Made by a program: the position numbers and the translations under genes. From Alkalinema pantanalense (lineage in GTDB: Bacteria; Cyanobacteriota; Cyanobacteriia; Leptolyngbyales; Leptolyngbyaceae), in NCBI RefSeq assembly GCF_050753345.1, contig NZ_JBLZFX010000011.1, positions 33,516-97,515 on the forward strand: a DNA stretch of 64,000 nt, written 5' to 3'. The notes below the pieces were generated by a model. The model saw nothing but the letters and a program-made list of their open reading frames with translations. It searched no databases and had not been told where the DNA came from. Position 1 is the first letter of the stretch. Each line of letters starts with the position of its first letter. Shown here piece by piece: positions 34,362 through 42,307 of this stretch.

Positions 34362-35189
34362 TTAGGGCAGCCAAGGATATTGCCGAAAATCGGGCTTGCG
34401 TTTTTCTAAGAAGGCTTTCTTTCCTTCCGCGCCTTCTTCGGTCATGTAGTACAGCATTGTGGCATTGCCCGCTAACTCTTGCAGACCTGCCTGCCCATCA
34501 CAATCGGCATTCATGGCCGCTTTCAAACACCGGATCGCGATCGGGCTTTTCTCCAGAATTTCCTGGGCCCATTGGATGCCCTCCGCTTCCAACTGCTCCA
34601 CGGGTACCACTGTATTGACCAAGCCCATATCCAAAGCCTGTTGCGCGTTGTATTGGCGGCAGAGGTACCAAATTTCCCGTGCTTTCTTTTGCCCCACGAT
34701 CCGCGCCATATAGCTTGCGCCAAAGCCACCGTCAAAGCTACCCACCTTCGGCCCCGTTTGCCCAAATACCGCATTCTCCGCCGCGATCGTCAGGTCACAG
34801 AGCATGTGCAACACATGGCCACCCCCGATCGCATAGCCTGCCACTAGCGCAATTACCACCTTGGGCATGGAGCGAATCAGCCGCTGCAAATCCAGCACAT
34901 TCAAACGCGGTACGCCTTCCTCGTCAATGTAGCCGCCTTCGCCCCGCACACTTTGATCGCCCCCTGCGCAGAAGGCATATTTGCCATCGCTGTGAGGCCC
35001 AGCGCCCATGAACAAAATTACGCCAATGCGACTATCTTCGCGGGCGTTAGCAAACGCTTCGTAGAGTTCGACAACGGTTTTGGGACGGAAGGCGTTACGC
35101 TTATGGGGACGGTTAATGACAATTTTGGCAATGCCATCGGCTTTGAAATATTGAATGTCTTCATAGTCCTTCACCGAATGCCATTCCAT
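34362..35189 (-). CDS. menB: 1,4-dihydroxy-2-naphthoyl-CoA synthase MenB
   Basis: MenB closes the naphthoquinone ring of o-succinylbenzoyl-CoA in phylloquinone synthesis, the PSI electron carrier in cyanobacteria. The 275-residue crotonase-fold protein has INRPHKRNAFRPKTV, AFCAGGDQSVRG, the oxyanion loop YAIGGGHVLHMLCDLTIA and GSFDGGFGASYMAR, and ends RKPDFRQYPWLP as MenB does. No other men gene is adjacent. hicAB follows in the same direction. Confidence 0.97.
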   Translation of the reverse strand: MEWHSVKDYEDIQYFKADGIAKIVINRPHKRNAFRPKTVVELYEAFANAREDSRIGVILFMGAGPHSDGKYAFCAGGDQSVRGEGGYIDEEGVPRLNVLDLQRLIRSMPKVVIALVAGYAIGGGHVLHMLCDLTIAAENAVFGQTGPKVGSFDGGFGASYMARIVGQKKAREIWYLCRQYNAQQALDMGLVNTVVPVEQLEAEGIQWAQEILEKSPIAIRCLKAAMNADCDGQAGLQELAGNATMLYYMTEEGAEGKKAFLEKRKPDFRQYPWLP

Positions 35190-35282
35190 AATCTTGCCTC
35201 GCCCCTTTTGCCGACGTTAGGATACCGACCCCATATTCTATAGGGTTTCGGGGGGCGATCGACTCACTTCGGACGCTGACGA

Positions 35283-36584
35283 CTAATCCGCCAGGGTTTC
35301 TGCGGGATCGAGAAGAAACGGTTCTGCGTCCGGTTGGTGGGGTTGGGGGCCATCCAGCAGGCAACTGACGGTCATATCGCCCATGACATTAATGGCAGTG
35401 CGACAGCGATCGAGGAACCAATCCACCGTAATCAGTAGGGCAATGTACTGCGTGGGCAAGCCAACGGAACTAAACACCAGGGTCATGGTAACCAATCCGG
35501 CTTCCGGAATGCCTGCGGCTCCGACGGAAGCAACGATCGACGTCAAAATTACGACTAACTGTTGCGGGAGGCTGAGGTTCAACCCCAAAACCTGGGCGAT
35601 GAAGAGCGCGGCCATGGCTTCGTAGAGGGCGGTGCCATCGTTGTTGAAGTTACTACCGACCAGTGCCCCCATGGAAGCAGACGACTCCCGCAGCCCCACC
35701 TTGGCAATCAAGGCTTCAAAGGTAATGGGCATCGTCACCGTGGAAGACGCTGTGGAGAAAGCGGTAATTAGGGGATCTGCTCCGCCTTGCAAAAAGCGCT
35801 GAGGACTGACCCAAGAGCCTAACTTGACGCGGGTGAGATAATAAATACCCTGGAGTAATAAGGCCAGAATCACTGTCAGCACAAAAATACCTAAAGCTTT
35901 AAAGGGTTCAAACCCCTGAATCGCGATCGTTTTGGCTACGATCCCAAACACCGCGATCGGAACCAGCGCAATCACCCAATGCAAAATGCGAATTACCGCT
36001 TCAAACATCACGGCAATGCCCTGTTCCACGGCTACGTAATCCCGTTTTCCGTCGGCGATTTGGTGGGCTTTGATGCCCCGTAGCACAATGCCAAAGGCCA
36101 AGGCCAGGAAAATCAACTGCAAAACGTTGTTATCCACCAAGGGCTTGACCACCGACTCCGGCACCATCTCCTGCAACAGTCCCCAGGGATCCAAACTTTT
36201 GCCATGCATCGCTTCGGTGGGGGCAGTGAGTTTGCCAAAGCGACCGGGTTGCAGCACGTTGGCAACCAGGAGCCCAATCACGATCGCGACGGTGGTATTG
36301 GTAATCAGCAAAATGGCCAACTTGCGCCCCGATCGACCGGGAATGTCAGCGGTGAGAAAGGTATGGAGAACGGCTAGCAAAATCAGCGGGGTCGCTAGGG
36401 TGCGCAGGGCTTTGAGGATCAGCGTACAGGGCACTGCGAGGTGGTTGGCCCAGCCTTGGACGGCTTCGCTGGCATGGCCCGCCCCCAATAAAATTCCGAC
36501 GACGATCGCTAGGACAATGGCGATCGCGATTTGCACATAGAGGGGAATGGCTTTCCAGTTGAAGGATTTCTGTGGTGTTTCCAT
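35283..36584 (-). CDS. dicarboxylate/amino acid:cation symporter (DAACS family)
   Basis: From ATG 36584 (METPQKSFNWK) the protein has 433 residues, the family length; the frame extends 70 codons upstream without membrane character and I excluded it. It has eight membrane segments plus two re-entrant loops. The signatures are TAFSTASSTVTMPITFEAL (hairpin 1), LVGSNFNNDGTALYEAMAALFIAQ (TM7, with the NxDGT motif) and SIVASVGAAGIPEAG (hairpin 2). The C-terminal DRCRTAINVMGD binds substrate in the GltP/DctA group. Whether it takes up glutamate, aspartate or C4 acids is open. Confidence 0.92.
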   Translation of the reverse strand: METPQKSFNWKAIPLYVQIAIAIVLAIVVGILLGAGHASEAVQGWANHLAVPCTLILKALRTLATPLILLAVLHTFLTADIPGRSGRKLAILLITNTTVAIVIGLLVANVLQPGRFGKLTAPTEAMHGKSLDPWGLLQEMVPESVVKPLVDNNVLQLIFLALAFGIVLRGIKAHQIADGKRDYVAVEQGIAVMFEAVIRILHWVIALVPIAVFGIVAKTIAIQGFEPFKALGIFVLTVILALLLQGIYYLTRVKLGSWVSPQRFLQGGADPLITAFSTASSTVTMPITFEALIAKVGLRESSASMGALVGSNFNNDGTALYEAMAALFIAQVLGLNLSLPQQLVVILTSIVASVGAAGIPEAGLVTMTLVFSSVGLPTQYIALLITVDWFLDRCRTAINVMGDMTVSCLLDGPQPHQPDAEPFLLDPAETLAD

Positions 36585-36838
36585 AGGGGGCGTGATAACG
36601 ACTCGATCGGTGGATATCAGCGAAACATCTGACTGCGTCCCCGCAATCTTAATCGTTACAACTGAGGAGCATGACAGGTTTCCAGGGAATGTTACGGGAA
36701 CGTGAGAAAGCGCAACTCGCCTTATCCCGATCGCGCCAGAGTAGGCTGGGCTGCTTTTTATTGCAGTCCGGTGTAATGGGGCAAATGCTGGCATAATGGA
36801 AAGGTTTTCAATTTAGTTAGAAGTAACGATTAGGAGCC

Positions 36839-38635
36839 ATGCGTAGTCACTATTGCGGTCAAGTTCGAGCAGCCAATATCGGAGAAACTGTCACCCTGTT
36901 CGGCTGGGTCGATCGTCGCCGTGATCATGGCTTTGTGATTTTTCTCGACCTGCGGGATAAGACCGGAACCGTGCAAGTGGTCAGCGATCCCGATCGCACG
37001 CCCCAATCCCATCCGATCGCGGGGGATATTCGCAACGAGTACGTGATCAAAGTGACGGGTCGGGTCAGCAAACGGCCTGAGGAATCTCTCAATACCAAGA
37101 TCCCCACGGGGGAAATCGAAATTTACGCCGATGAGATTGAAATTCTCAGTGCGGTGCGCAAGCAGTTGCCCTTCCAGGTGTCCAGTGCGGAAACGGAAAC
37201 GGTAAAAGAAGAACTGCGCCTCAAGTACCGCTATCTCGATCTGCGGCGGGAGCGCATGAGCAAGAACTTGCAACTGCGCCACCAGGTGATTAAGTCGGCG
37301 CGGCGGTTTTTGGAAGATGAAGAGCAATTTACCGAAGTCGAAACTCCCATCCTGACCAAATCTACGCCGGAAGGTGCACGGGACTACATTCTGCCGTCGC
37401 GGGTTAACCCCGGTGAATGGTTCGCCCTGCCCCAGTCGCCCCAGTTGTTTAAGCAGTTATTAATGGTGTCGGGACTCGATCGCTATTACCAGGTGGCGCG
37501 CTGTTTCCGGGATGAGGATCTACGGGCCGATCGGCAGCCGGAATTTACCCAGCTCGACATGGAAATGAGCTTCATGGGCCAGGAGGAAATTCTGGATCTG
37601 AATGAGCGGCTGGTCTGCTACATCTTCAAGGCAGTGAAGGGCATCGAAATTCCCCGACCCTTCCCGCGCTTGACCTACAAAGAGGCGATGGATAAGTATG
37701 GTTCCGATAAGCCCGATACTCGCTTTGGCCTAGAACTGGTGGACGTGTCAGACATTCTGAAGAACTCTGGCTTTAAGGTCTTTTCCGATGCGGTGGCCAA
37801 GGGCGGCATTATTAAGATCCTGCCGATTCCGGGTGGCAACGATGCGATTTCCAACGTGCGGATCAAGCCCGGTGGAGATCTGTTCAACGAAGCGACCGTT
37901 GCAGGCGCGAAGGGACTGGCCTATATCCGCGTGCGGGAAAATGGTGAAATCGACACGATCGGAGCCATTAAGGACAACCTAACCCCAGAACAAAAGGACG
38001 AACTGCTCAAGCGCACCGGAGCCCAGGCGGGACATCTGTTGCTGTTTGGGGCGGGGGATACGGCAACGGTCAACAAAACCCTCGATCGGCTGCGGCAAGT
38101 GGTGGGTCGGGAGTTAAATCTGATCGACGAGAGTCTGTGGAATCTGCTCTGGGTGACTGATTTCCCGATGTTTGAGTGGAATGCCGATGAAAAGCGGTTG
38201 GAAGCGCTGCACCACCCGTTTACTTCCCCGTTCCCGGAGGATCGCGAGGATCTGGCCACGGCCCGCGCCCAAGCCTACGATATTGTGTTGAACGGCTATG
38301 AAATCGGCGGCGGCAGTCTGCGGATCTATCAGCCCGATCTGCAAGCTAAGGTGTTTGAGACGATCGGCCTCAGTGACGAGGAAGCCCAGAGCAAGTTTGG
38401 CTTCTTGTTGGAAGCCTTTGAATACGGCACGCCGCCCCACGGTGGGATTGCCTACGGGATCGATCGCTTGGCAATGCTGTTGGCCGGTGAGGAATCGATT
38501 CGGGATGCGATCGCCTTCCCGAAGACGCAGCAGGCGCGTTGCTTGCTCACCAATGCTCCCTCGCAGGTGGAAGACAAGCAGCTCAAGGAGTTACAAGTCG
38601 TGTCTACCTATCGGCCTAAGCTGAAGCAAGACTAG
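36839..38635 (+). CDS. aspS: aspartyl-tRNA synthetase
   Basis: A class IIb synthetase of 598 residues. It has an N-terminal OB anticodon-binding domain (FGWVDRRRDHGFVIFLDLRDKTG), motif 2 region QSPQLFKQLLMVSGLDRYYQVARCFRDEDLRADRQPEFTQLD, the bacterial GAD insertion (about 290-415) and motif 3 GIAYGIDRLAML. Bacterial AspRS with the GAD insertion may be non-discriminating (tRNA-Asp and tRNA-Asn) where AsnRS or GatCAB sets need it. That cannot be decided here. A hairpin at 38655 follows. Confidence 0.97.
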   Translation: MRSHYCGQVRAANIGETVTLFGWVDRRRDHGFVIFLDLRDKTGTVQVVSDPDRTPQSHPIAGDIRNEYVIKVTGRVSKRPEESLNTKIPTGEIEIYADEIEILSAVRKQLPFQVSSAETETVKEELRLKYRYLDLRRERMSKNLQLRHQVIKSARRFLEDEEQFTEVETPILTKSTPEGARDYILPSRVNPGEWFALPQSPQLFKQLLMVSGLDRYYQVARCFRDEDLRADRQPEFTQLDMEMSFMGQEEILDLNERLVCYIFKAVKGIEIPRPFPRLTYKEAMDKYGSDKPDTRFGLELVDVSDILKNSGFKVFSDAVAKGGIIKILPIPGGNDAISNVRIKPGGDLFNEATVAGAKGLAYIRVRENGEIDTIGAIKDNLTPEQKDELLKRTGAQAGHLLLFGAGDTATVNKTLDRLRQVVGRELNLIDESLWNLLWVTDFPMFEWNADEKRLEALHHPFTSPFPEDREDLATARAQAYDIVLNGYEIGGGSLRIYQPDLQAKVFETIGLSDEEAQSKFGFLLEAFEYGTPPHGGIAYGIDRLAMLLAGEESIRDAIAFPKTQQARCLLTNAPSQVEDKQLKELQVVSTYRPKLKQD

Positions 38636-38654
38636 GAAGGTTGGGTCAATCAAC

Positions 38655-38690
38655 GGGCGACCGATGGACAAATTGGTCGCCCATTTAATC
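38655..38690 (+). terminator. hairpin downstream of aspS
   Basis: GGGCGACC (38655-38662) pairs with GGTCGCCC (38675-38682), followed by ATTTAATC. The stem is strong but the T-tract weak. It also sits between convergent genes. Confidence 0.6.
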
Positions 38691-38723
38691 TAAAGACCGA
38701 GTTCCAGCACAAGTTCCAATTGG

Positions 38724-40103
38724 CTAAGAATTTATCGATCGTGCAGTTGAGTCAGCATGGGTGTGATTCAGAAAACTACGGATACGGTAGACCTCTGCGA
38801 TCGTAACCGCTAGGCGACGCTGGCGTTCTTCTGTTGGTAGATCGACCTGTTGATGCAAATCCTCCAGTTGTGTTTGTAAATCGAGGAGTAATGCATTTAA
38901 GTTGGGTTCTTCGATCGGTCGAAAAGGAACCGGATGACAGTCCGCCGCCGCCAAAGCACTGGACAAAAAAGCGCCCGACTCCATTTGCGACAGGGGCAAA
39001 TCGGGAGATCCCAAGTTCGGAGGTTCAGTCACATCTGAAGCAGCAGCCAAGCCCGAAGATGGAGTGTCACTGGACGGGATTGCTAAATCGGCAGGCGTCT
39101 CTTGGTCTGACGCTGAAGCAAGGGCAGACGAAATAGGCTGGGGCTGGCGGGATTTTTCCAGTTTCAGTTCGATCGCCGTTTGCTGAAGGGTTTCAACCAC
39201 ACCGTAAATCTCAACGGGGTCGAAAATTTTTAACAAACTGGTTTGGGTGACAATGCCTAATTTGGCACCCCAATCCCAGGACACCACTAATCGTCGTACC
39301 CGTCTCCGTTGCATTTCCTGGTGCGCCGTCCACAGGGAGTCATCGGGGTTGAGCAGGAACAGCGGACTACTCATAATTCTCGATGCGGGAACCGTTGCTA
39401 ACGACTGCCCAAAGGCTTGAAACTGCACAATATCCCGTTCTGTGACAATCCCGATCGGGCGAATGACCTTCAGCTTGTCCTGCCAGTTCTCCGTTTCCGT
39501 AATCACGACGCAACTGACGCGATGATCCGCCATTTGTCGAGCCAGTTCCACAACCGAAGTTTCTGGTGGTGCATGAACCACATCCGTCGTCATCACATCT
39601 ACTACCCGCCGCAGCTTCAGCAAGTGGGTGGGCCGCAGCACTTGGCGAATACTCTCCGAAGACACCACCCCCACGACTGTCGTGCGATCGGTCTGTGCCT
39701 CAGTGCTCGTAATCACCAAATGACGAATGCGATAACGCCGAAATAAAAACAGCGCTGAAAAAACATCCTGAAAAGCGGCTTCAGACAGGGTGATCACCGG
39801 ATGAATCATGACCTCTTCGGCCATGGTTTGCTCAAAATCCAGTCCCTTCGCTGTGAGTTTAACGATATCCCGCTCCGTCAGAATGCCTAGGAGTTGCTGA
39901 TCCTGCATGACCAAAACGCAACTTGATCGCGCTCCCGACAATTTACTTGTGCGATTACTAATCGCTTCTAGCAGTTTTCGACCCCGTGTTTGATTCATTA
40001 AAATCACCACTTCAGACAGCGATGTCTGAGGCGAAACCATCAGAGGGTGATGATCGATCGCTTCGTCGAGGGGTGGGGAGAGGGAGTCATCAAACGCTGT
40101 CAT
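38724..40103 (-). CDS. four-CBS-domain protein
   Basis: This 459-residue soluble protein has two Bateman pairs: CBS1-2 (about 18-140, with VLVMQDQQLLGILTERDIV and VVGVVSSESIR) and CBS3-4 (about 150-290, with GIVTERDIVQFQAF and VVSWDWGAKLGIVTQTSLLK). Then comes a Ser/Pro/Ala-rich linker (about 315-390) and a C-terminal helical segment, LLLDLQTQLEDLHQQVDLP. CBS pairs bind adenine nucleotides. It looks like the sensing half of the CBS-containing cyanobacterial histidine kinases, without the kinase. Its ATG overlaps the stop of the Uma2 gene. Confidence 0.85.
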   Translation of the reverse strand: MTAFDDSLSPPLDEAIDHHPLMVSPQTSLSEVVILMNQTRGRKLLEAISNRTSKLSGARSSCVLVMQDQQLLGILTERDIVKLTAKGLDFEQTMAEEVMIHPVITLSEAAFQDVFSALFLFRRYRIRHLVITSTEAQTDRTTVVGVVSSESIRQVLRPTHLLKLRRVVDVMTTDVVHAPPETSVVELARQMADHRVSCVVITETENWQDKLKVIRPIGIVTERDIVQFQAFGQSLATVPASRIMSSPLFLLNPDDSLWTAHQEMQRRRVRRLVVSWDWGAKLGIVTQTSLLKIFDPVEIYGVVETLQQTAIELKLEKSRQPQPISSALASASDQETPADLAIPSSDTPSSGLAAASDVTEPPNLGSPDLPLSQMESGAFLSSALAAADCHPVPFRPIEEPNLNALLLDLQTQLEDLHQQVDLPTEERQRRLAVTIAEVYRIRSFLNHTHADSTARSINS

Positions 40104-40699
40104 AGACTGCCAACTTCGGTTGCGAATGTTCTTAAAGCGTTAGATGGATCTGTTTCTGCCATCAGGACGCAGCGATTCAGAAGATCGAGATCCAAATCTG
40201 CAAGCCCTGGTAGCTCACTACGATCGACTCGCTCGTATCCTGCATCACGCAGTCGATACAGTCCCAAAACTCCGTCCTCCCAGAACCAAACCTCGGTAAC
40301 ACCTAGCGCTTGGTATCGAGTGAGCTTGGTGACATTGCCGCTGGTAAAGACAACTTCTATGGCCAGGTCAGGAATCGGTTTGAGGTTTTCAAAGCAGTAG
40401 GAACCATCCGCTTGAGCCGATACAGTTCCTTCTTTCTCTTGCGTCATCGTGCCGGTGGGGAAGAAACGCACCTGTTTTACCGCTAGATAGTAGGTCAACA
40501 GCCATGTGATGACTTGAGAGAACGTTTCATGCAGTTGACCGGGCATAAGAATTTCGATCGTTCCGTCAAAGTAAGTTAGCCGAGCACCAGGAGACTGTTC
40601 GCAGCCCTGCTGAATCAGGCTGAAATGCTCCCATGTTCCCTGCAAAGTAACAAGCCGATCTAAAACTCTTGGGATAGGTCTGTCTGCCGTAATGTTCAT
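40100..40699 (-). CDS. Uma2-family endonuclease (DUF820)
   Basis: From ATG 40699 it has 199 residues. PD-(D/E)xK-type features are LTYFDGTIEILMPGQLHETFS (His and Glu), LKPIPDLAIEVVFTSG (PD...ExV core) and KLTRYQALGVTEVWFWED. These proteins are very numerous in cyanobacteria and their biological role is unsettled. The stop and the CBS gene's start overlap (ATGA), so they form a translationally coupled pair. Confidence 0.88.
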   Translation of the reverse strand: MNITADRPIPRVLDRLVTLQGTWEHFSLIQQGCEQSPGARLTYFDGTIEILMPGQLHETFSQVITWLLTYYLAVKQVRFFPTGTMTQEKEGTVSAQADGSYCFENLKPIPDLAIEVVFTSGNVTKLTRYQALGVTEVWFWEDGVLGLYRLRDAGYERVDRSELPGLADLDLDLLNRCVLMAETDPSNALRTFATEVGSL

Positions 40700-40821
40700 G
40701 GCTGATGAAAAATACAATCAATAAAACTTGCATCCTTTAAAAAATGTCAAGTGAAATACTAAGAATGCATGGCTCTCTTCCTTGCCAGTAGCTGATGTTA
40801 TCTGTATCTAGGCTACACGAT

Positions 40822-40857
40822 CGAGAATCAGGAGAAACATAATCCTCCTGATTCTCG
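40822..40857. repeat. 13-bp inverted repeat downstream of DAHP synthase
   Basis: CGAGAATCAGGAG (40822-40834) and CTCCTGATTCTCG (40845-40857) enclose a 10-base loop. No real T-run follows on either strand, so termination would be Rho-type or inefficient. It may stabilise the 3' end of the DAHP synthase mRNA. Confidence 0.6.
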
Positions 40858-40900
40858 TAATTTCTTGATTGTTTGGGGAAATTTCTAGATTTGTAGGATA

Positions 40901-41800
40901 TTAGGCCGCGACCAATTGTTTTTCCGCTGATTTTTCCACAGATGGGTGTGACCGGGTGGAATGAGCGGAGGCGACAGGGTTGCATAGATCCCGTCCGACC
41001 GCTTGGGCGATCGGCTTCAAGCTGGTTACTAAAGCTGCCATTTCAGATAGCGATAGAGCTTGACGAGCATCGGAAACTGACTTCTCGGGTTCGGGATGGC
41101 ATTCGATAATTAACCCATCTGCTCCACAGGCGATCGCCGCGCGGGAGAGGTCTGCAATCAACTCCGACTTTCCGGCAGCATGGCTCGGATCAACAATAAT
41201 CGGAAGGTGGGTAATTTGGCGTAGGGCAGCCACGGCTCCCAAGTCGAGCACATTCCGCGTGTAGTTATCGAAACTGCGAATGCCCCGCTCGCACAAGACT
41301 ACATTAGGATTGCCATGGCTCACAATGTACTCCGCAGCCATCACGAATTCTTCGATCGTTGCGGCTAGTCCCCGTTTCAACAACACAGGCTTATCCACTT
41401 CGCCCAAAGCCTTCAACAAATCGAAGTTCTGCATATTGCGACTACCGACTTGTAGCATGTGGGCTTGGGCTGCGATCTCCTCAATTTGGTGAATCGCCAT
41501 CACTTCTGTCACGATCGGTAAGTCATAGCGTTGGCTTACGTTAGATAAAATCTCTAATCCATTGCCCCCCATCCCCTGAAATGCGTAAGGGGAAGTCCGT
41601 GGCTTGTAGACTCCCCCTCGTAGGGCTTGAATGGATGATTGTAACTGGGCTGCAACGGCTTCCATTTGTTCATGGCTTTCCACGGTACAAGGCCCGCCAA
41701 TGATCACGATATTACGATCGCCAATGGTTACACGATCATTGAGTTGCACAATGGATTTATGGTCAGCGGCCAGTTTAGAAACTAGTTTTGCGTCTTTCAT
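40901..41800 (-). CDS. aroF: 3-deoxy-7-phosphoheptulonate (DAHP) synthase, type I-beta
   Basis: The enzyme condenses phosphoenolpyruvate and erythrose 4-phosphate, the first step of the shikimate pathway to Phe, Tyr and Trp. The 299-residue protein is of the short, KDO8P-synthase-like class: IIGGPCTVESHEQM, RGGVYKPRTSPYAFQGMG (PEP site), KPVLLKRGLAATIEE, VVLCERGIRSF (metal Cys) and IIVDPSHAAGKSELI. It lacks the N-terminal ferredoxin-like regulatory domain and the C-terminal chorismate mutase of other members, so no allosteric domain is visible. Control probably lies in the RNA: two attenuators precede it. GGAG in AAGGAGTCATCCC is the ribosome binding site before ATG 41800. Confidence 0.95.
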   Translation of the reverse strand: MKDAKLVSKLAADHKSIVQLNDRVTIGDRNIVIIGGPCTVESHEQMEAVAAQLQSSIQALRGGVYKPRTSPYAFQGMGGNGLEILSNVSQRYDLPIVTEVMAIHQIEEIAAQAHMLQVGSRNMQNFDLLKALGEVDKPVLLKRGLAATIEEFVMAAEYIVSHGNPNVVLCERGIRSFDNYTRNVLDLGAVAALRQITHLPIIVDPSHAAGKSELIADLSRAAIACGADGLIIECHPEPEKSVSDARQALSLSEMAALVTSLKPIAQAVGRDLCNPVASAHSTRSHPSVEKSAEKQLVAA

Positions 41801-41892
41801 GGGATGACTCCTTGAATGGGTTACTTGAATGAATTACTGAGACAGGTTAATCGGTCAGCGGGCGGAATTAGCAATCGAAAAAATAGATATTT

Positions 41893-41929
41893 AAAAACCC
41901 CGGAAGCCTTTCAGGTGGGCGTTCCGGGG
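41893..41929 (-). terminator. attenuator 2 terminator, upstream of aroF
   Basis: Read on the minus strand, CCCCGGAA pairs with TTCCGGGG (41922-41929 with 41898-41905), extended inside by GCC/GGC, and is followed by TTTTTAAATA (41897 downward). It lies 93 bases before the aroF ATG. Its first arm is the same sequence that the leader 2 antiterminator arm would capture. Confidence 0.85.
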
Positions 41930-41974
41930 TTGGTTAGAAGTCTCATCTTGGCAAGATGGCTTAACCGGAACGCC
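41918..41974 (-). promoter_or_regulatory. attenuator 2 antiterminator pairing
   Basis: GGCGTTCCGG (41974-41965, the last codons of leader peptide 2) is a perfect 10-bp complement of CCGGAACGCC (41927-41918), the first arm of terminator 2. A further GGTG/CACC can extend it. A 6-bp hairpin (CATCTT-GCC-AAGATG, 41958-41944) sits in the loop. The two folds exclude each other. Confidence 0.8.
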
Positions 41975-42026
41975 TCGCGCACCAGAAAAAGTAAAAGCCA
42001 TAAAACCAAGATTGCAGAGTTAGCAT
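41961..42026 (-). CDS. leader peptide 2 of the aroF attenuator (21 residues)
   Basis: ATG 42026 to TAA 41961 encodes a peptide that begins MLTLQS, continues WFYGFYFFW and ends CARRSG. Eight of 21 residues are aromatic (Trp7, Phe8, Tyr9, Phe11, Tyr12, Phe13, Phe14, Trp15). CGGTGGA lies 10-16 bases upstream as a possible ribosome site. The codons for RRSG form the antiterminator arm, so a ribosome stalled at the aromatic block would leave that arm free, and one reaching the stop would cover it. This is the classical amino-acid leader design. Confidence 0.88.
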   Translation of the reverse strand: MLTLQSWFYGFYFFWCARRSG

Positions 42027-42102
42027 TTGCGAAAATCCACCGTGAGAACTTCTAGAACAAAAGAGAATCAGAACAAAAGAGAATCAACAATTTTAGGGAA
42101 TT

Positions 42103-42132
42103 AAAAAACCGTAGATGCCAGCACCTACGGTT
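42103..42132 (-). terminator. attenuator 1 terminator, upstream of aroF
   Basis: On the minus strand AACCGTAG (42132-42125) pairs with CTACGGTT (42114-42107), followed by a run of six T (42108-42103). It lies between the two leader peptide ORFs. Confidence 0.85.
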
Positions 42133-42174
42133 CACTCAGTCTCTTAATGCAAATCTGCTAAGACTGGCGAACCG
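42128..42174 (-). promoter_or_regulatory. attenuator 1 antiterminator pairing
   Basis: CGGTTC (42174-42169) pairs with GAACCG (42133-42128), and CAGTCT (42166-42161) with AGACTG (42142-42137). An apical GCA/TGC is possible. The 5' arm is made of the last codons of leader peptide 1 (Pro-Val-Arg-Gln-Ser-stop). The 3' arm takes AACCG away from terminator 1. Confidence 0.78.
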
Positions 42175-42214
42175 GGTTATACCAAAAGTAAAAGCTTTGA
42201 GTGAACATAACCAT
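42158..42214 (-). CDS. leader peptide 1 of the aroF attenuator (18 residues)
   Basis: ATG 42214 to TAG 42158 encodes MVMFTQSFYFWYNPVRQS. The block FYFWY (residues 8-12) reads all three aromatic amino acids. A second ATG (42208) is possible. It resembles leader 2 in TxQS followed by aromatics, which suggests the two attenuators arose by duplication. The ribosome binding site is weak. Confidence 0.85.
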   Translation of the reverse strand: MVMFTQSFYFWYNPVRQS

Positions 42215-42253
42215 TTTGCTGACTGGGTGATTACTGTATGTTGACTACTTCAG

Positions 42254-42283
42254 ACCTTAACAAAGAAATTCCGGATTCGTCAA
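42254..42283 (-). promoter_or_regulatory. promoter-like sequence for the aroF leader
   Basis: TTGACG (42283-42278) and TAAGGT (42259-42254) are separated by 18 bases, fitting a sigma-70-type promoter. Transcription would start near 42247, about 33 bases before leader peptide 1. It lies just downstream of the DUF1802 stop codon. Confidence 0.6.
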
Positions 42284-42307
42284 GCGTTACTTTTGATGCC
42301 CTAGAGT

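Noticed and set aside
40737..40985. 82-codon minus ORF overlapping the end of aroF
   Set aside because: It overlaps the DAHP synthase C-terminus in another frame, has no conserved features, and spans the 13-bp inverted repeat.
41816..42055. 79-codon plus-strand ORF opposite the aroF leader
   Set aside because: It is the antisense reading of the attenuator region; the minus-strand leader ORFs and terminators explain the sequence.
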